In this document: positions 37,487 to 46,245 of the stretch, piece after piece
How the letters are laid out: every line of letters starts with the position of its first letter
Numbering within the stretch: the stretch's first letter is position 1
From: an uncultured Cohaesibacter sp.
GTDB taxonomy: Bacteria; Pseudomonadota; Alphaproteobacteria; Rhizobiales; Cohaesibacteraceae
NCBI RefSeq assembly: GCF_963666525.1
Contig: NZ_OY762905.1
Coordinates: 434,001 to 498,000 of the forward strand
Length of the DNA stretch: 64,000 nucleotides
Reading direction: 5' to 3'
Made by a program: the position numbers and the translations under genes
The notes under the pieces: generated by a model
What the model saw: only the letters and a program-made list of their open reading frames with translations
Told to the model about the DNA's origin: nothing
Databases searched by the model: none

Positions 37487-37831
37487 ATGGCGGAGGAATC
37501 CTCAATCGAAGCTTTGGCCGATCAGGCGGATGAAGTTGCCCGACTTCTGAAGTTGCTCGGCAACGGCAATCGCTTGCGCATCCTTTGTCAGCTCACCGAC
37601 GGCAAAGACAAGTCCGTGAACTGCCTGGCTGAACATCTGAACATCAGTCAGAGCGCCCTTTCTCAACATCTTGCCAAAATGCGCGAAGATGGCCTCATTG
37701 CAGGACGTCGAGACGCACAAACGATTTATTACTCCATTGCAGATGGAAACGCGGAATTGCTTCTGAGCGTTCTCAAAGACCTCTATTGCTCTAACGATGA
37801 CAGTCAAGGCGCACCAGCGGTCACCAAATGA
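37487..37831 (+). CDS. ArsR-family repressor, SqrR/BigR (persulfide-sensing) type
   Basis: The 114-residue winged-helix regulator has VARLLKLLGNGNRLRILCQL, the recognition helix NISQSALSQHLAKMREDGL and the wing GRRDAQTIYYSI. Cys34 (RILCQL) and Cys101 (DLYC) sit 67 residues apart, matching the reactive pair that forms a polysulfide link in SqrR/BigR; a further Cys46 is present. The metal ligands of ArsR or SmtB are absent. ATG 37487 has GGGAGCAGGA just upstream; the frame is open another 49 codons, but through the promoter. The rhodanese gene follows, so this operon probably answers to sulfide or persulfide. Confidence 0.88.
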   Translation: MAEESSIEALADQADEVARLLKLLGNGNRLRILCQLTDGKDKSVNCLAEHLNISQSALSQHLAKMREDGLIAGRRDAQTIYYSIADGNAELLLSVLKDLYCSNDDSQGAPAVTK

Positions 37832-37872
37832 CACCGCCCTCCCGGCCTTTGACCCCTGAAGGAAAGCCCCAA

Positions 37873-38217
37873 ATGGCAAAAAAGCAAATTGTCAAACAGA
37901 TCAACCATGACAACGCGAAGGCGCTACTGGACAAGGGTGCCATTCTGATTGATGTGCGTGAAAAAATGGAACTGGTGATGAAGGAAGTGCCCTCGGCGCT
38001 TCACTATCCCCTGTCGTCCCTCGGCACCCCAATTGAAACCAATGGCGCTCCGGCAGCCATTTTCTTCTGTGCCTCCGGTGCCCGCACCAATGGCTACGCC
38101 ATGCAGCTGGCGCAATGCGTCAACTGTGACGCCTATATGCTGATTGGCGGCATTCACGCCCTGTCCCGCATGGGTGTACCCACCAAGGGCGGCCTGTCGA
38201 AGATCTTCGGCCGTTGA
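37873..38217 (+). CDS. single-domain rhodanese-like sulfurtransferase
   Basis: The 114-residue protein has one rhodanese domain: GAILIDVREKMELVMKEVPS and the catalytic loop FFCASGARTNG with Cys66 as the persulfide carrier. It moves sulfane sulfur between small thiols or proteins in the cytoplasm. ATG 37873 has GAAGGA upstream; an in-frame ATG at 37828 overlaps the arsR stop. Co-transcription with a persulfide-sensing repressor fits a role in sulfide detoxification. Two hairpins follow the gene. Confidence 0.9.
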   Translation: MAKKQIVKQINHDNAKALLDKGAILIDVREKMELVMKEVPSALHYPLSSLGTPIETNGAPAAIFFCASGARTNGYAMQLAQCVNCDAYMLIGGIHALSRMGVPTKGGLSKIFGR

Positions 38218-38241
38218 TCGGATTATGACATCGACAAATAC

Positions 38242-38275
38242 AGAAAGCCGTCGCCTCAAAAGCGGCGGCTTTCTC
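38242..38275 (+). terminator. terminator of the ArsR-rhodanese operon
   Basis: AGAAAGCCGTCGC and GCGGCGGCTTTCT form a stem with one irregular position around a short A-rich loop (38242-38273), 24 bases after the rhodanese stop. A short T-containing stretch follows. Confidence 0.65.
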
Positions 38276-38400
38276 ATTTCCGATGGCCACGTTCCATTGA
38301 TCGCTCTTGAAGGATCGGGAGCAAAGGACATCTGGTACGCATCGCCGGATCATCCTGATCAACGAGACACGCTCACTCCAAAAAATCATGCCCTGAAAAT

Positions 38401-38435
38401 GAAAAAAGCGTGGGTTCGGCCCACGCTCTTTTTTT
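38401..38435. terminator. bidirectional terminator
   Basis: AGCGTGGG (38407-38414) and CCCACGCT (38420-38427) form a perfect stem, with an A run on the left and a T run on the right, so it can end transcripts on both strands. On the minus strand it follows the small membrane protein gene at 38476-38601. Confidence 0.85.
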
Positions 38436-38475
38436 CGGATTCTCCGCACATCATCTTTTTGATTATTTTGTGCGC

Positions 38476-38601
38476 TTAACCAGCAGCAATTGCTACCGTA
38501 TCAAATGCTCCGAAGAAATACACAATGGCAAGAATGGCACCAAGGGCCAGAACTGCTTTCATTGTAACGCCCCAACAAGAAACGTTGACTTCGTTGTCCA
38601 T
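38476..38601 (-). CDS. 41-residue putative membrane microprotein
   Basis: The frame starts MDNEVNVSCWGVTMKAVLAL and continues GAILAIVYFFGAFDTVAIAAG, a single hydrophobic helix of about 25 residues with a short polar N-terminus. TGAGG lies 5 bases before the ATG. A perfect intrinsic terminator follows 41-75 bases after the stop, and AT-rich promoter-like DNA lies upstream. An internal ATG (codon 14) would give a 28-residue form. These signals together support a real small gene; I do not recognise the family. It is convergent with the rhodanese gene. Confidence 0.6.
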   Translation of the reverse strand: MDNEVNVSCWGVTMKAVLALGAILAIVYFFGAFDTVAIAAG

Positions 38602-38873
38602 GTAACCTCAGCTATCACGTGACTATATGATACCGCACACTCATCAGTAGAGTGCGGAGGGCCCCTTGTTAACGTCTCGGCAAGATTTTGGCAACTATTA
38701 AGGCATGCGCCGCACGCAGGGCTGCAGAGAGGAAGTGAAAATCACATATATTTCATAGACATAAGCATTAAGAAATTTGTGCGTAATATGGCAAATCCGT
38801 GTTCCCTTAGCCTTCAAGATATCGGATTATCAGCAAAACTGGAAAAATCGACACAATTTCAAGGGAAACATTC

Positions 38874-39560
38874 ATGATTCCATTCTCCAACCTGGATGTC
38901 ATTGCACTTGCCTGGTATCTGCTGACCTGGTTCGGCTTCGCCTACATTGTCGATTATTCCCCGCTGAAGAAACACAACATATCCGTCTCGATGAGCGAAC
39001 ACAGGCGACGCTGGATGCGGTCTCTTTCGAAGCGGGAATTCCGCATGATCGATACCGGCATCATCAACGGACTGCAGAACGGCACGGCCTTCTTCGCCTC
39101 CACCTCGCTATTGGCCATTGGCGCCGGGTTTGCCATGCTCAATGCGACCGATACCGCCATGAAAGTGGCCGGAGACCTTGCTTTGCCCGTCGACACCTCG
39201 CCGGAGCTGTGGGAAATCAAGGCCCTGCTTCTTACCGCCATCTATGTCTATGCCTTCTTCAAGTTCGGCTGGGCCTACAGGCTGTTCAACTACACATCCA
39301 TTCTCATTGGCGCCTTCCCCTACCCCGGTGAAGTCTCCGAAGAGGAACTCGAACATGCCATCGAGCAGGCCGCCGAGATGAACACCCTTGCCGGGCATCA
39401 CTTCACGCTCGGTTTGCGCGGTTTCTTCTTTTCTGCCCCCGTGTTTGGCTGGTTCGTTCACCCCCTGCTGATGATCGCCGGGGCAACGCTGGTTGCCTTT
39501 GTTCTGGCCAGACGCCAGTTTTTCTCCCGTTCGCAGGTGATTGCGAAAAACAACCTCTAG
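38874..39560 (+). CDS. DUF599 family membrane protein
   Basis: The 228-residue inner-membrane protein with about four helices has the DUF599 pattern: VIALAWYLLTWFGFAYIVDY near the start, RRRWMRSLSKREFRMIDTGI, NGTAFFASTSLLAIGAGFAM, KFGWAYRLFNYTSILIGAFP and a C-terminal hydrophobic stretch. The function is unknown. It stands alone, with a 272-base AT-rich gap upstream shared with the small minus-strand gene. Confidence 0.9.
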   Translation: MIPFSNLDVIALAWYLLTWFGFAYIVDYSPLKKHNISVSMSEHRRRWMRSLSKREFRMIDTGIINGLQNGTAFFASTSLLAIGAGFAMLNATDTAMKVAGDLALPVDTSPELWEIKALLLTAIYVYAFFKFGWAYRLFNYTSILIGAFPYPGEVSEEELEHAIEQAAEMNTLAGHHFTLGLRGFFFSAPVFGWFVHPLLMIAGATLVAFVLARRQFFSRSQVIAKNNL

Positions 39561-39720
39561 CCGCCAATCAGCAACCTCGTCGAATAGGCAGGGCAGGCTT
39601 TCCACACGGCTGGAGCGCCCGAAAATGTGGGACAATCACTGCAAAACGGTTGCATGCAGCAAGTAATTGGGCGAAAGGGAGAAAACTCTCCCTTTCGCAA
39701 ACCATGAACTGACTCTGCCG

Positions 39721-40632
39721 ATGGCGAACCACACGATCCGCAAACCGACACCGCTCGATCTGTCCCTAATGCTCTTTCTGACGCTGGTCTGGGCCTCGTC
39801 CTTCATCGCCATCAAGGTTGCTGTGCCGGAAACCGGACCCGTCTGGCTGGCGGCAACCCGTGTTGCTATCGGCTTTCTGGTCCTTCTGCCATGGACACTC
39901 TACAAGGGCCTCGTCATGCCGGGCTCGATCAGGAGCTGGCTCAATCTGTTGGTCATTTCGCTGCTGAACGTCTCGGTGCCCTTCATGCTGATCTCATGGG
40001 CAGAGCTGACCATCACCGCCGGCATAGCCTCGCTGCTTCTGGGCACAGGTCCACTTTTGTCCCTTATCTTCAGCCACTTGACCACCCACGACGACAAATT
40101 CAACCGGTTCAAACTCGTCGGCATCGCCTTCGGCTTCTTCGGCATCATGCTGGTGGTTGGCAACGAAGCACTGCAATCGGTCGGCACCGGCTCGGTCATC
40201 GCGATGGTTGCTGTGCTCGGGGCGTCTGTTTGCTATGCCATCTCGGGCGCCATGATCCGTCAGGTCAAGGACATCCCCCCGACCCGTCTGGCAACCGTCA
40301 TTCTGGGCTTTTCATCCGTCGAACTGATCGGACTCGGATTACTGGACGGTCTTCCTGACGTCGCAGCCATATCCGGCAAGGCATGGGTCAGCCTGCTGTT
40401 TCTTGGCCTGCTACCGACCGGCCTTGCCACGATCCTGCGCTATCGCCTGATCTGGTCCATAGGTGCCAGCTTCTTCTCGCTGGGAATGAACCTGATACCC
40501 GTCTTCGGTGTCATACTGGGAGCTGTGCTGCTCTCCGAACATGTCGCAACGACGACCTGGACGGCGCTTGTGCTGATCCTCGCAGGACTCATGATCGCCC
40601 GCACCCAGCCGAAGGACCGAACCGGCCAATAG
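39721..40632 (+). CDS. DMT family transporter (EamA repeats)
   Basis: The 303-residue protein has ten membrane helices in two EamA repeats (first: LMLFLTLVWASSFIAIKVAV; second after residue 155: AMVAVLGASVCYAISGAMIR). Such proteins export amino acids or metabolites or move nucleotide sugars; the substrate cannot be told. ATG 39721 is preferred; a TTG 18 codons earlier is in frame but leads through a non-conserved stretch. It stands alone between two genes of unrelated function. Confidence 0.88.
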   Translation: MANHTIRKPTPLDLSLMLFLTLVWASSFIAIKVAVPETGPVWLAATRVAIGFLVLLPWTLYKGLVMPGSIRSWLNLLVISLLNVSVPFMLISWAELTITAGIASLLLGTGPLLSLIFSHLTTHDDKFNRFKLVGIAFGFFGIMLVVGNEALQSVGTGSVIAMVAVLGASVCYAISGAMIRQVKDIPPTRLATVILGFSSVELIGLGLLDGLPDVAAISGKAWVSLLFLGLLPTGLATILRYRLIWSIGASFFSLGMNLIPVFGVILGAVLLSEHVATTTWTALVLILAGLMIARTQPKDRTGQ

Positions 40633-40753
40633 CGCGTCCGCCGAGATACCCCGGGACGCTCCCTCCGAATGGCTAGGTTCAAATCTGTTTGGTCATTTTA
40701 CGCAGGGTCGCGGCATGAGGGCCGTTCACGAAAGAGCACTACACTGTAAGCGG

Positions 40754-41107
40754 TCACATCGGGTCAAGAAATTTGGCGTCGACAAAGCCGACCTTGCCAT
40801 CGACCTGAACCTCGCAGACGCGGCTCTGCAACATCTTGCGCCGTTGAGAAAGTGAACCGTAGGCCCAGTCGCGGAAGCTGAATTCATTCCGGCACCAGCG
40901 CATCATCACCCCTTCCGTGCCCTTGGCAAGAGGGAACTTGCGTGCTGAAGCCTCTTCTGGTGCGGCCCGCAGATAGGTGTCCGTCAGCACAACATAGAGT
41001 GTGTCATAGGGGCTTTGCGCCCCCTTGCCCGCATCAGCAACAGTCGGCAGCGCAAAACTGCCCATCATCAGCAGCGTCGCCGCAAGCGCCTTTCTGGTCG
41101 AAATCAT
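40754..41107 (-). CDS. small secreted protein, uncharacterised
   Basis: The 117-residue protein has a clear signal peptide (STRKALAATLLMMGSFALPT, cleavage near VADA-GK). The mature part, YDTLYVVLTDTYLRAAPEEA and VCEVQVDGKVGFVDAKFLDP, resembles a short SH3-like beta protein of the periplasm. The two cysteines (WCRNEF and RVCEV) could form a disulfide. ATG 41107 has GAAGGGA upstream. The longer open frame to 41248 has no ribosome site. I do not recognise a characterised homologue. Confidence 0.72.
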   Translation of the reverse strand: MISTRKALAATLLMMGSFALPTVADAGKGAQSPYDTLYVVLTDTYLRAAPEEASARKFPLAKGTEGVMMRWCRNEFSFRDWAYGSLSQRRKMLQSRVCEVQVDGKVGFVDAKFLDPM

Positions 41108-41253
41108 GTCTCTTCCCTTCTCGTTTCTTCCTGTGCCATTTGGCATCGCCCAATGTGGCAACAGTATGAGGCACATGATGGAATGGGCAGGCATCCGACA
41201 GAAAATCAAAATCGCCCCAATATGTGAGCTGAACCCACCTACAAGCAAATGGC

Positions 41254-41682
41254 TCAGGAGTTCAGCGGATCGTTGGGCCAGATGCCAGCCGTGGCCAGTT
41301 CCACCACATTATCAAAGGGATCGCGAAAATAGATGCTGGTCCCACCCAAGGGCCAGTTGACCCGGCTCTCAATGGCAACGCCAGCCTTCACAAGCCGTTC
41401 GCTCCACGGCTCCAGGTCCGGCCCATCGATGCGAAAGGCAAAATGGGTTGGCCCGATGGAATGGTGGCCCGGCACCCGCTGGCCATTGATTTCGGCATCC
41501 GCATCACACGCGCCACGCAGGCAGACAATCAGCACCTGACCGGGCGCCACATCATAGGCATGGATACGGTCTCCCTCGATCATGCGGGATAGACCAAGCA
41601 AGCCGTGGTAGAAGGCATATGCCTGATCCAGATCGTCCACATAGACCGGGGTTTCCAGAATTGCCTTGATCTTTGGAGCCAT
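41254..41682 (-). CDS. VOC family (glyoxalase/bleomycin-resistance fold) protein
   Basis: The 142-residue metalloprotein-like fold has paired beta-alpha-beta-beta-beta units: ILETPVYVDDLDQAYAFYHG, then HSIGPTHFAFRIDGPDLEPW and GTSIYFRDPFDNVVELATAG, in which His and Glu occupy likely metal positions. VOC members include dioxygenases, glyoxalases and antibiotic-binding proteins; the substrate is unknown. ATG 41682 is preceded by GGGAGG. The upstream neighbour mgtE ends 80 bases away on the same strand. Confidence 0.88.
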   Translation of the reverse strand: MAPKIKAILETPVYVDDLDQAYAFYHGLLGLSRMIEGDRIHAYDVAPGQVLIVCLRGACDADAEINGQRVPGHHSIGPTHFAFRIDGPDLEPWSERLVKAGVAIESRVNWPLGGTSIYFRDPFDNVVELATAGIWPNDPLNS

Positions 41683-41762
41683 GGCTTCCTCCCTGTTGAC
41701 GATCCACGTTACGCCGAGCAATCCTTGACTCTTGCCACTGCGCTTCTGGCAGTCCATCCCGC

Positions 41763-43169
41763 CTAAAGCAGGCCAAACCACCAGCCAGCAAGACCGAGAA
41801 AGGCGAAAAAGCCGACAACATCGGTCACTGTGGTGATGAAAACCGACGACGCCACAGCCGGGTCGATGCCCGCCTTCTGAAGGCCAACGGGAATGAGAAT
41901 GCCCGACAGCCCGGCGAAGAACAGATTGATCACCAGTGCCGCTCCCATGACGAAGCCAAGCTGCAGGTTGGTGAACCAGAGCGCTGCGATGGCACCCAGA
42001 ATGATGGCAAAAGAAATGCCATTGACGATTGCGACAAAAATCTCACGCGAGACCACGCGCAACATGTTGAATTTGTCGAGGTCTTGCGTTGCCAGCGCGC
42101 GCACTGCCACGGTCATCGTCTGAGTGGCCGCATTGCCCCCCATAGACGCCACGATCGGCATCAGCACAGCAAGCGCCACCATCTGCTCGATGGTGCCGTC
42201 AAACAGGGCAATCACCTGCGACGCGATTACGGCGGTTGCCAGATTGACGATCAGCCACGGCATGCGCGAGCGCACGGTGGCAATGACCGTATCGGTGATT
42301 TCTTCGTCGCCGACACCACCGAGGCGCTTGATGTCTTCTGCGGCCTCTTCGTGGATGACGTCGACGACGTCGTCAATGGTGATCACGCCGACCAACCGCT
42401 CGCCATCATCGAGCACCGCAGTGGACAAAAGGTCATAGCGTTCGAACAGGCGCGAGACTTCTTCCTGATCCTGATCCGCCATCACATAATGGCGTTCCTC
42501 GTTCTGGATTTCCGAGATCCGGGTCGGGCGGCGCGAGCGCAGCAACGTATCGAGCGAAACCGTACCGAGCAGACGGTGGCCGGGATCAATCACAAAGATC
42601 TGATAGAAGGAATCGGGCAGATCGGTGGTTTCACGCAGATAATCGATCGTCTGCCCCACCGTCCAGAAGGGGGCAACGGCAATGAAATCCGTCTGCATCA
42701 GACGGCCAGCCGAATCCTCCGGATAATCAAGGGAGCGTTTGATCTGCAAGCGGTCGATTGCAGGCAAGGCCGCGAGAATTTCCGCCTGATCCTCTTCTTC
42801 CAGGTCCTCCAGAATGACAACGGCGTCATCCGAATCCAGCTCACTGATACCTTCGGCAACCAGTTCGTTGGGCAGCGATTCGACGATCTTGGAACGCAGA
42901 GAGTCATCGAGCTCGACCAGCGCGGTATAGTCGAAGGCATCGCCGAGCAATTCGATGAAGGAAGAATGGTCGCGTGGATTGAGGGCCTCGATGATGTCAC
43001 CGAGGTCGGCCTCGTGCAAATCCTGCGTCAGACTGACGAGAAGATCCCGGTTCTCATCCTCGATCGCGGTTTCGATGAGCTCAACCAGATCCTGGGAGAT
43101 CATCCCGCTGTCATCGCGCACCTGATCCAGTACAGAGGCGCCATCCTGATTCATTTCGTCGAACTGCAC
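41763..43169 (-). CDS. mgtE: magnesium transporter MgtE
   Basis: The homodimeric Mg2+ channel is about 468 residues long. The N-domain (helical, residues 20-140), two CBS domains (about 145-270) and a five-helix membrane domain (about 285-465) are in order. The pore signature SMGGNAATQTMTVAVRAL and the acidic end of the Mg2+-sensing CBS part (ITIDDVVDVIHEEAAEDIKR) are intact. GTG 43169 is chosen because AGAGGG lies 6 bases upstream; ATG 43154 and ATG 43190 are in frame. No M-box riboswitch could be recognised upstream. Confidence 0.95.
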   Translation of the reverse strand: MQFDEMNQDGASVLDQVRDDSGMISQDLVELIETAIEDENRDLLVSLTQDLHEADLGDIIEALNPRDHSSFIELLGDAFDYTALVELDDSLRSKIVESLPNELVAEGISELDSDDAVVILEDLEEEDQAEILAALPAIDRLQIKRSLDYPEDSAGRLMQTDFIAVAPFWTVGQTIDYLRETTDLPDSFYQIFVIDPGHRLLGTVSLDTLLRSRRPTRISEIQNEERHYVMADQDQEEVSRLFERYDLLSTAVLDDGERLVGVITIDDVVDVIHEEAAEDIKRLGGVGDEEITDTVIATVRSRMPWLIVNLATAVIASQVIALFDGTIEQMVALAVLMPIVASMGGNAATQTMTVAVRALATQDLDKFNMLRVVSREIFVAIVNGISFAIILGAIAALWFTNLQLGFVMGAALVINLFFAGLSGILIPVGLQKAGIDPAVASSVFITTVTDVVGFFAFLGLAGWWFGLL

Positions 43170-43455
43170 CTGACACCCTCTCTTATGCAAACCATACGCG
43201 ATTAAGGCATGTACCTTGCCCTGTTCTGCCGCAAAGCACCCGGAGTCTTCAACCCCTGTTTCAGTTCAAACACTGCTTTTCTGAATAACAAAATATATAT
43301 GTATGTCAAACGCATAAAAGGCACGAAAGGTTCATCTGGAAATATAATACTTTCCTACTAGATTGATACTTTCGCATGAAATTGCCGTAACGAATCGATG
43401 GTATCGGCGAACCTAGCGTGCCTGCCGCCACGCTCTAGGTGCAAGAAACGGTGGG

Positions 43456-44118
43456 TCAGAACGCCTGCCCGGCCCGGCTTTTTCGCCACAACGCGATGGC
43501 CTCCGTCGAGGATCGATAAACGGCCTTGCCGATCGCCTCGCCCAATGCCGTGTGCAGACCGGAATAGCAGAGGTCGCCATGCGGAGCCGCTACAGCAACG
43601 CAATCGGTGCCCGTGCCGGTTGCCCGTCCGGTCTGGATGGCAATCTGTGCATCAAGAACCGCCGTCGTGCGCGCCTCCGTGGCAATCGACATTGCTTCAT
43701 ACAGCGCCCATTCCGTGAGCCCCTGTTCGATGATGACCGCCAGATTGATGGTTCCCCAGCCGTCCTTGCTCATGGCGACCCGAGCACCAACGCGCTCGGC
43801 ATTGGAAAGTCCCACCGTGACGATGGCCGTCACCATGGCGTCCTCAACCTTTGCCTCTGCCACGCAATAGTTGCGGATATCGCAGGAGGTCAGCATGGTG
43901 ACCGCTGCGGTGCTGTTGCGCTCCTTGAGCTGGGCGCCGAGCCATTGGTTCGGATCGACATCAAGTGGCAGATCCTGATTCTTCACCTCGCGCCAGAGAA
44001 TCTGATCAGCCTGAACCAGACCCGGGCGGTTGACCGCCCAACTGACTATCTGGGCTGTTTTGGCCAGCCGGACCGAAAGCCAGGGGGCATCGAGATCAAT
44101 TGAGGCAATAAGAGACAT
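43456..44118 (-). CDS. cbiZ: adenosylcobinamide amidohydrolase (CbiZ)
   Basis: The 220-residue CbiZ-family protein hydrolyses the amide of adenosylcobinamide or pseudo-B12-type corrinoids to adenosylcobyric acid, letting the cell rebuild its own cobamide. Family blocks include AVTMLTSCDIRNYCVAEAK, AIVTVGLSNAERVG and GTGTDCVAVAAPHGDLCYSG. It is the last gene of the B12 uptake operon; its start directly follows the tonB stop. The presence of CbiZ indicates that incoming corrinoids other than cobalamin can be salvaged. Confidence 0.92.
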   Translation of the reverse strand: MSLIASIDLDAPWLSVRLAKTAQIVSWAVNRPGLVQADQILWREVKNQDLPLDVDPNQWLGAQLKERNSTAAVTMLTSCDIRNYCVAEAKVEDAMVTAIVTVGLSNAERVGARVAMSKDGWGTINLAVIIEQGLTEWALYEAMSIATEARTTAVLDAQIAIQTGRATGTGTDCVAVAAPHGDLCYSGLHTALGEAIGKAVYRSSTEAIALWRKSRAGQAF

Positions 44119-45474
44119 CTATCTTGTAAATCTCACGGGCAGCGTCAGGGTGTGACGAGACCCTGAGAACTCTTCAGGCGGTTTGGGTGCCGGAGACGCA
44201 CGCTTTGGCAGTTGCCGGATTTCATCATCAAGAACCCGGTCCCCTGCGCTTTGAACGAGAGAGGCCTGCAAAACCCGTCCGGCACGATCGATCGTGATCC
44301 GTACCACGCCCGTGCCCTCGACGCCACGCATTTTGGCAGAGCGGGGATAACGCTTGTGCCGTTCAATCCAGCGTCGCAGCTCGGTCGCGTAACTGACGCG
44401 CACGCCCTTCGAACCGGCCCCGGCAGCAAGATTCGACGTTCCGCCGTCCCCCCGGATGGAAGCCTTGCCCGAAGATCCCGCGCTGGCGGTGCGGCCGGCC
44501 TTGGCCGGTTTGTCAGATGCGGATGCGGACCCTGCTTTTCTGTCAGAAGCCGAAGCATCGGCCACCTGCTGCCGCTTTGCGGTCGCAGCAGGTTTGACCT
44601 TCGGTCTTGGAGCGGATACAGGCAGCGAAGACAGTGCCCCACCTTCTGCCAGCGTCAACGGCGGCGTCGGCTGAGGCTCCGGTTCCTGCTGGTCGGCTGC
44701 GTCTTTCTCGGCTATGGACTGTTCGACGGTTTTCGCTTCAGGGACGTTATCCTGCTTGACAACAGCAGGCTCCACCGCAGGGGCCTCTGATGCCTCCGGT
44801 TTTGCGCCCTCTGGTGGCAGAACATCCGGACCGGCAGTCGGGTTGATCGCCGTTTCAACCTTGGCCTCTTCGACGGCTTGAGCTTGGTACTCCGCAGACG
44901 TCACGTCCGAAGGTGCATCCACCTGTGGGACCGTCAAGGCATCAGGCTCTGAAATCTCTTCAGCCGCAACGGGCGAAACCTCTGGAGCCGAAGCAACATC
45001 AGGGGTCGGCAGCGCCTCGGCAGCTTGTTGAGGCTCTGGTTGGTGTTGCGATTGAGAGTCTGGCTCGACCTGAGCCTGGATCTGGGGCTGGATCTGGGGC
45101 TCGATAGCAGAAGCAGGAACCACGTCAGCCTCAGGCTCATCCGCACTTTGCGGAGCGGGCTCCTCTGGCACCGAAACAGGACCGGCTTGGACAACCTCAG
45201 TGTCGTCCACGGGCGTTGCATCGACCACGCTATCCGTTTCCGCAGTCACTTCCGGCGTGACAGGATCGACATCGCCGGAAAGATTCTCCACGTCACCACC
45301 GGCAAGACCCTGCCCCATGTCCGGCATGATGCTGACTTGCATGTTGCCCAGGAAAGCTCCACCCAGATCGTAGCGGGATTCGCCTTCCAGATCGGCCCAA
45401 TAGGCAAAGGCAATCGCCAGATGCAACAGCACCCCGGCCCCAATGCCACACAGCCACAAAATGACCCGCTTCAT
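44119..45474 (-). CDS. TonB-family energy transducer dedicated to B12 uptake
   Basis: The 451-residue TonB-like protein has an N-terminal signal anchor (LWLCGIGAGVLLHLAIAFAYW), a periplasmic spacer of about 300 residues very rich in Pro, Glu, Ala and Gln, and a TonB C-terminal domain (ELRRWIERHKRYPRSAKMRG, then VRITIDRAGRV). It couples proton motive force from ExbBD to the outer-membrane receptor. The spacer is much longer than in E. coli TonB (239 residues total), which suits a wide periplasm. ATG 45474 overlaps the exbD stop by 4 bases. Confidence 0.9.
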   Translation of the reverse strand: MKRVILWLCGIGAGVLLHLAIAFAYWADLEGESRYDLGGAFLGNMQVSIMPDMGQGLAGGDVENLSGDVDPVTPEVTAETDSVVDATPVDDTEVVQAGPVSVPEEPAPQSADEPEADVVPASAIEPQIQPQIQAQVEPDSQSQHQPEPQQAAEALPTPDVASAPEVSPVAAEEISEPDALTVPQVDAPSDVTSAEYQAQAVEEAKVETAINPTAGPDVLPPEGAKPEASEAPAVEPAVVKQDNVPEAKTVEQSIAEKDAADQQEPEPQPTPPLTLAEGGALSSLPVSAPRPKVKPAATAKRQQVADASASDRKAGSASASDKPAKAGRTASAGSSGKASIRGDGGTSNLAAGAGSKGVRVSYATELRRWIERHKRYPRSAKMRGVEGTGVVRITIDRAGRVLQASLVQSAGDRVLDDEIRQLPKRASPAPKPPEEFSGSRHTLTLPVRFTR

Positions 45475-45866
45475 CGCTGGCGTACCTCCAGCTTGACGTT
45501 GCCCTTGCAATAGGGCCGGAAGATCTGCACCAGCTCCAGAACCTGAGAAAAATCGGCCCCGGCATCGGCGCGAATCACCAGATCCCGGCTCTCTTCATCG
45601 TCCTGCAAAGCCTGTTTGAGGGCAACAAAGGCAGCCTCGCGCTCCAGCAGGGAACGGAACTGCACTGCCCCCGTAGCATCGACAAACAGCGTCAGCGCCT
45701 CACCTTTCTCCAGACTGGATTCGCTCTGCGCCGCCTCGATATCGAGTTTCGGGCGTTCGGTAATGTGCCCCATCAGCATCAGGAAGATCAGCAGCAGGAA
45801 CACCACGTTGATCATCGGCAATATGGTCTCGCCAAAGGCTGGGCGTTCATGTTCATTGAATATCAT
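45471..45866 (-). CDS. exbD: ExbD-family proton-channel protein (second copy)
   Basis: The 131-residue protein has one membrane helix with the conserved acidic region altered: ETILPMINVVFLLLIFLMLM. In ExbD the key membrane Asp normally lies in the P-x-x-D motif; here that position is Asn (MINVV), so this copy may not itself carry protons. The periplasmic domain (KLDIEAAQ onward) is normal. It overlaps the first exbD by 14 bases and the tonB start by 4 bases. Confidence 0.85.
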   Translation of the reverse strand: MIFNEHERPAFGETILPMINVVFLLLIFLMLMGHITERPKLDIEAAQSESSLEKGEALTLFVDATGAVQFRSLLEREAAFVALKQALQDDEESRDLVIRADAGADFSQVLELVQIFRPYCKGNVKLEVRQR

Positions 45867-46245
45867 GACGCGCCTCCGGAACGAGAGATACAGCCTCGAC
45901 ACCCAGCGATTTCAACCGGTCGAGCGCATCGACGCCACGCTGGATGGGCACGGAGCGTTCCAGAAAGACGCTCACGGCCTGCCTGTTGGCAACAGCTTGC
46001 GCAAGCGCCTCGTCAACCGCCTGACCATCGCTGGCCACCAGTTGGCCGTCGGCCCTCAGAACCAGCCTCAGCGCACTGACCTGCCCGCTGGCACCACCCG
46101 GCCCCTTGACCAGATCGATCACCCGATACTGGCTGAAGGAAGAAACCAGCATGAAAAATACAATCAGAATAAAGATCACATCGATAAGCGATGTGAGGCT
46201 CACTTTTGGTCGCCGCCGTCTCTCTTCTGAAAAGTCGAACGCCAT
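45853..46245 (-). CDS. exbD: ExbD-family proton-channel protein (first copy)
   Basis: The 130-residue protein has one N-terminal membrane helix with the conserved membrane Asp intact in SLTSLIDVIFILIVFFMLVS, and a periplasmic domain of about 80 residues. With ExbB it forms the proton-driven motor for TonB. Its ATG overlaps the exbB stop by one base (TGATG). The second ExbD-type gene directly follows, so the motor may be a heteromer. Confidence 0.9.
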   Translation of the reverse strand: MAFDFSEERRRRPKVSLTSLIDVIFILIVFFMLVSSFSQYRVIDLVKGPGGASGQVSALRLVLRADGQLVASDGQAVDEALAQAVANRQAVSVFLERSVPIQRGVDALDRLKSLGVEAVSLVPEARHDIQ

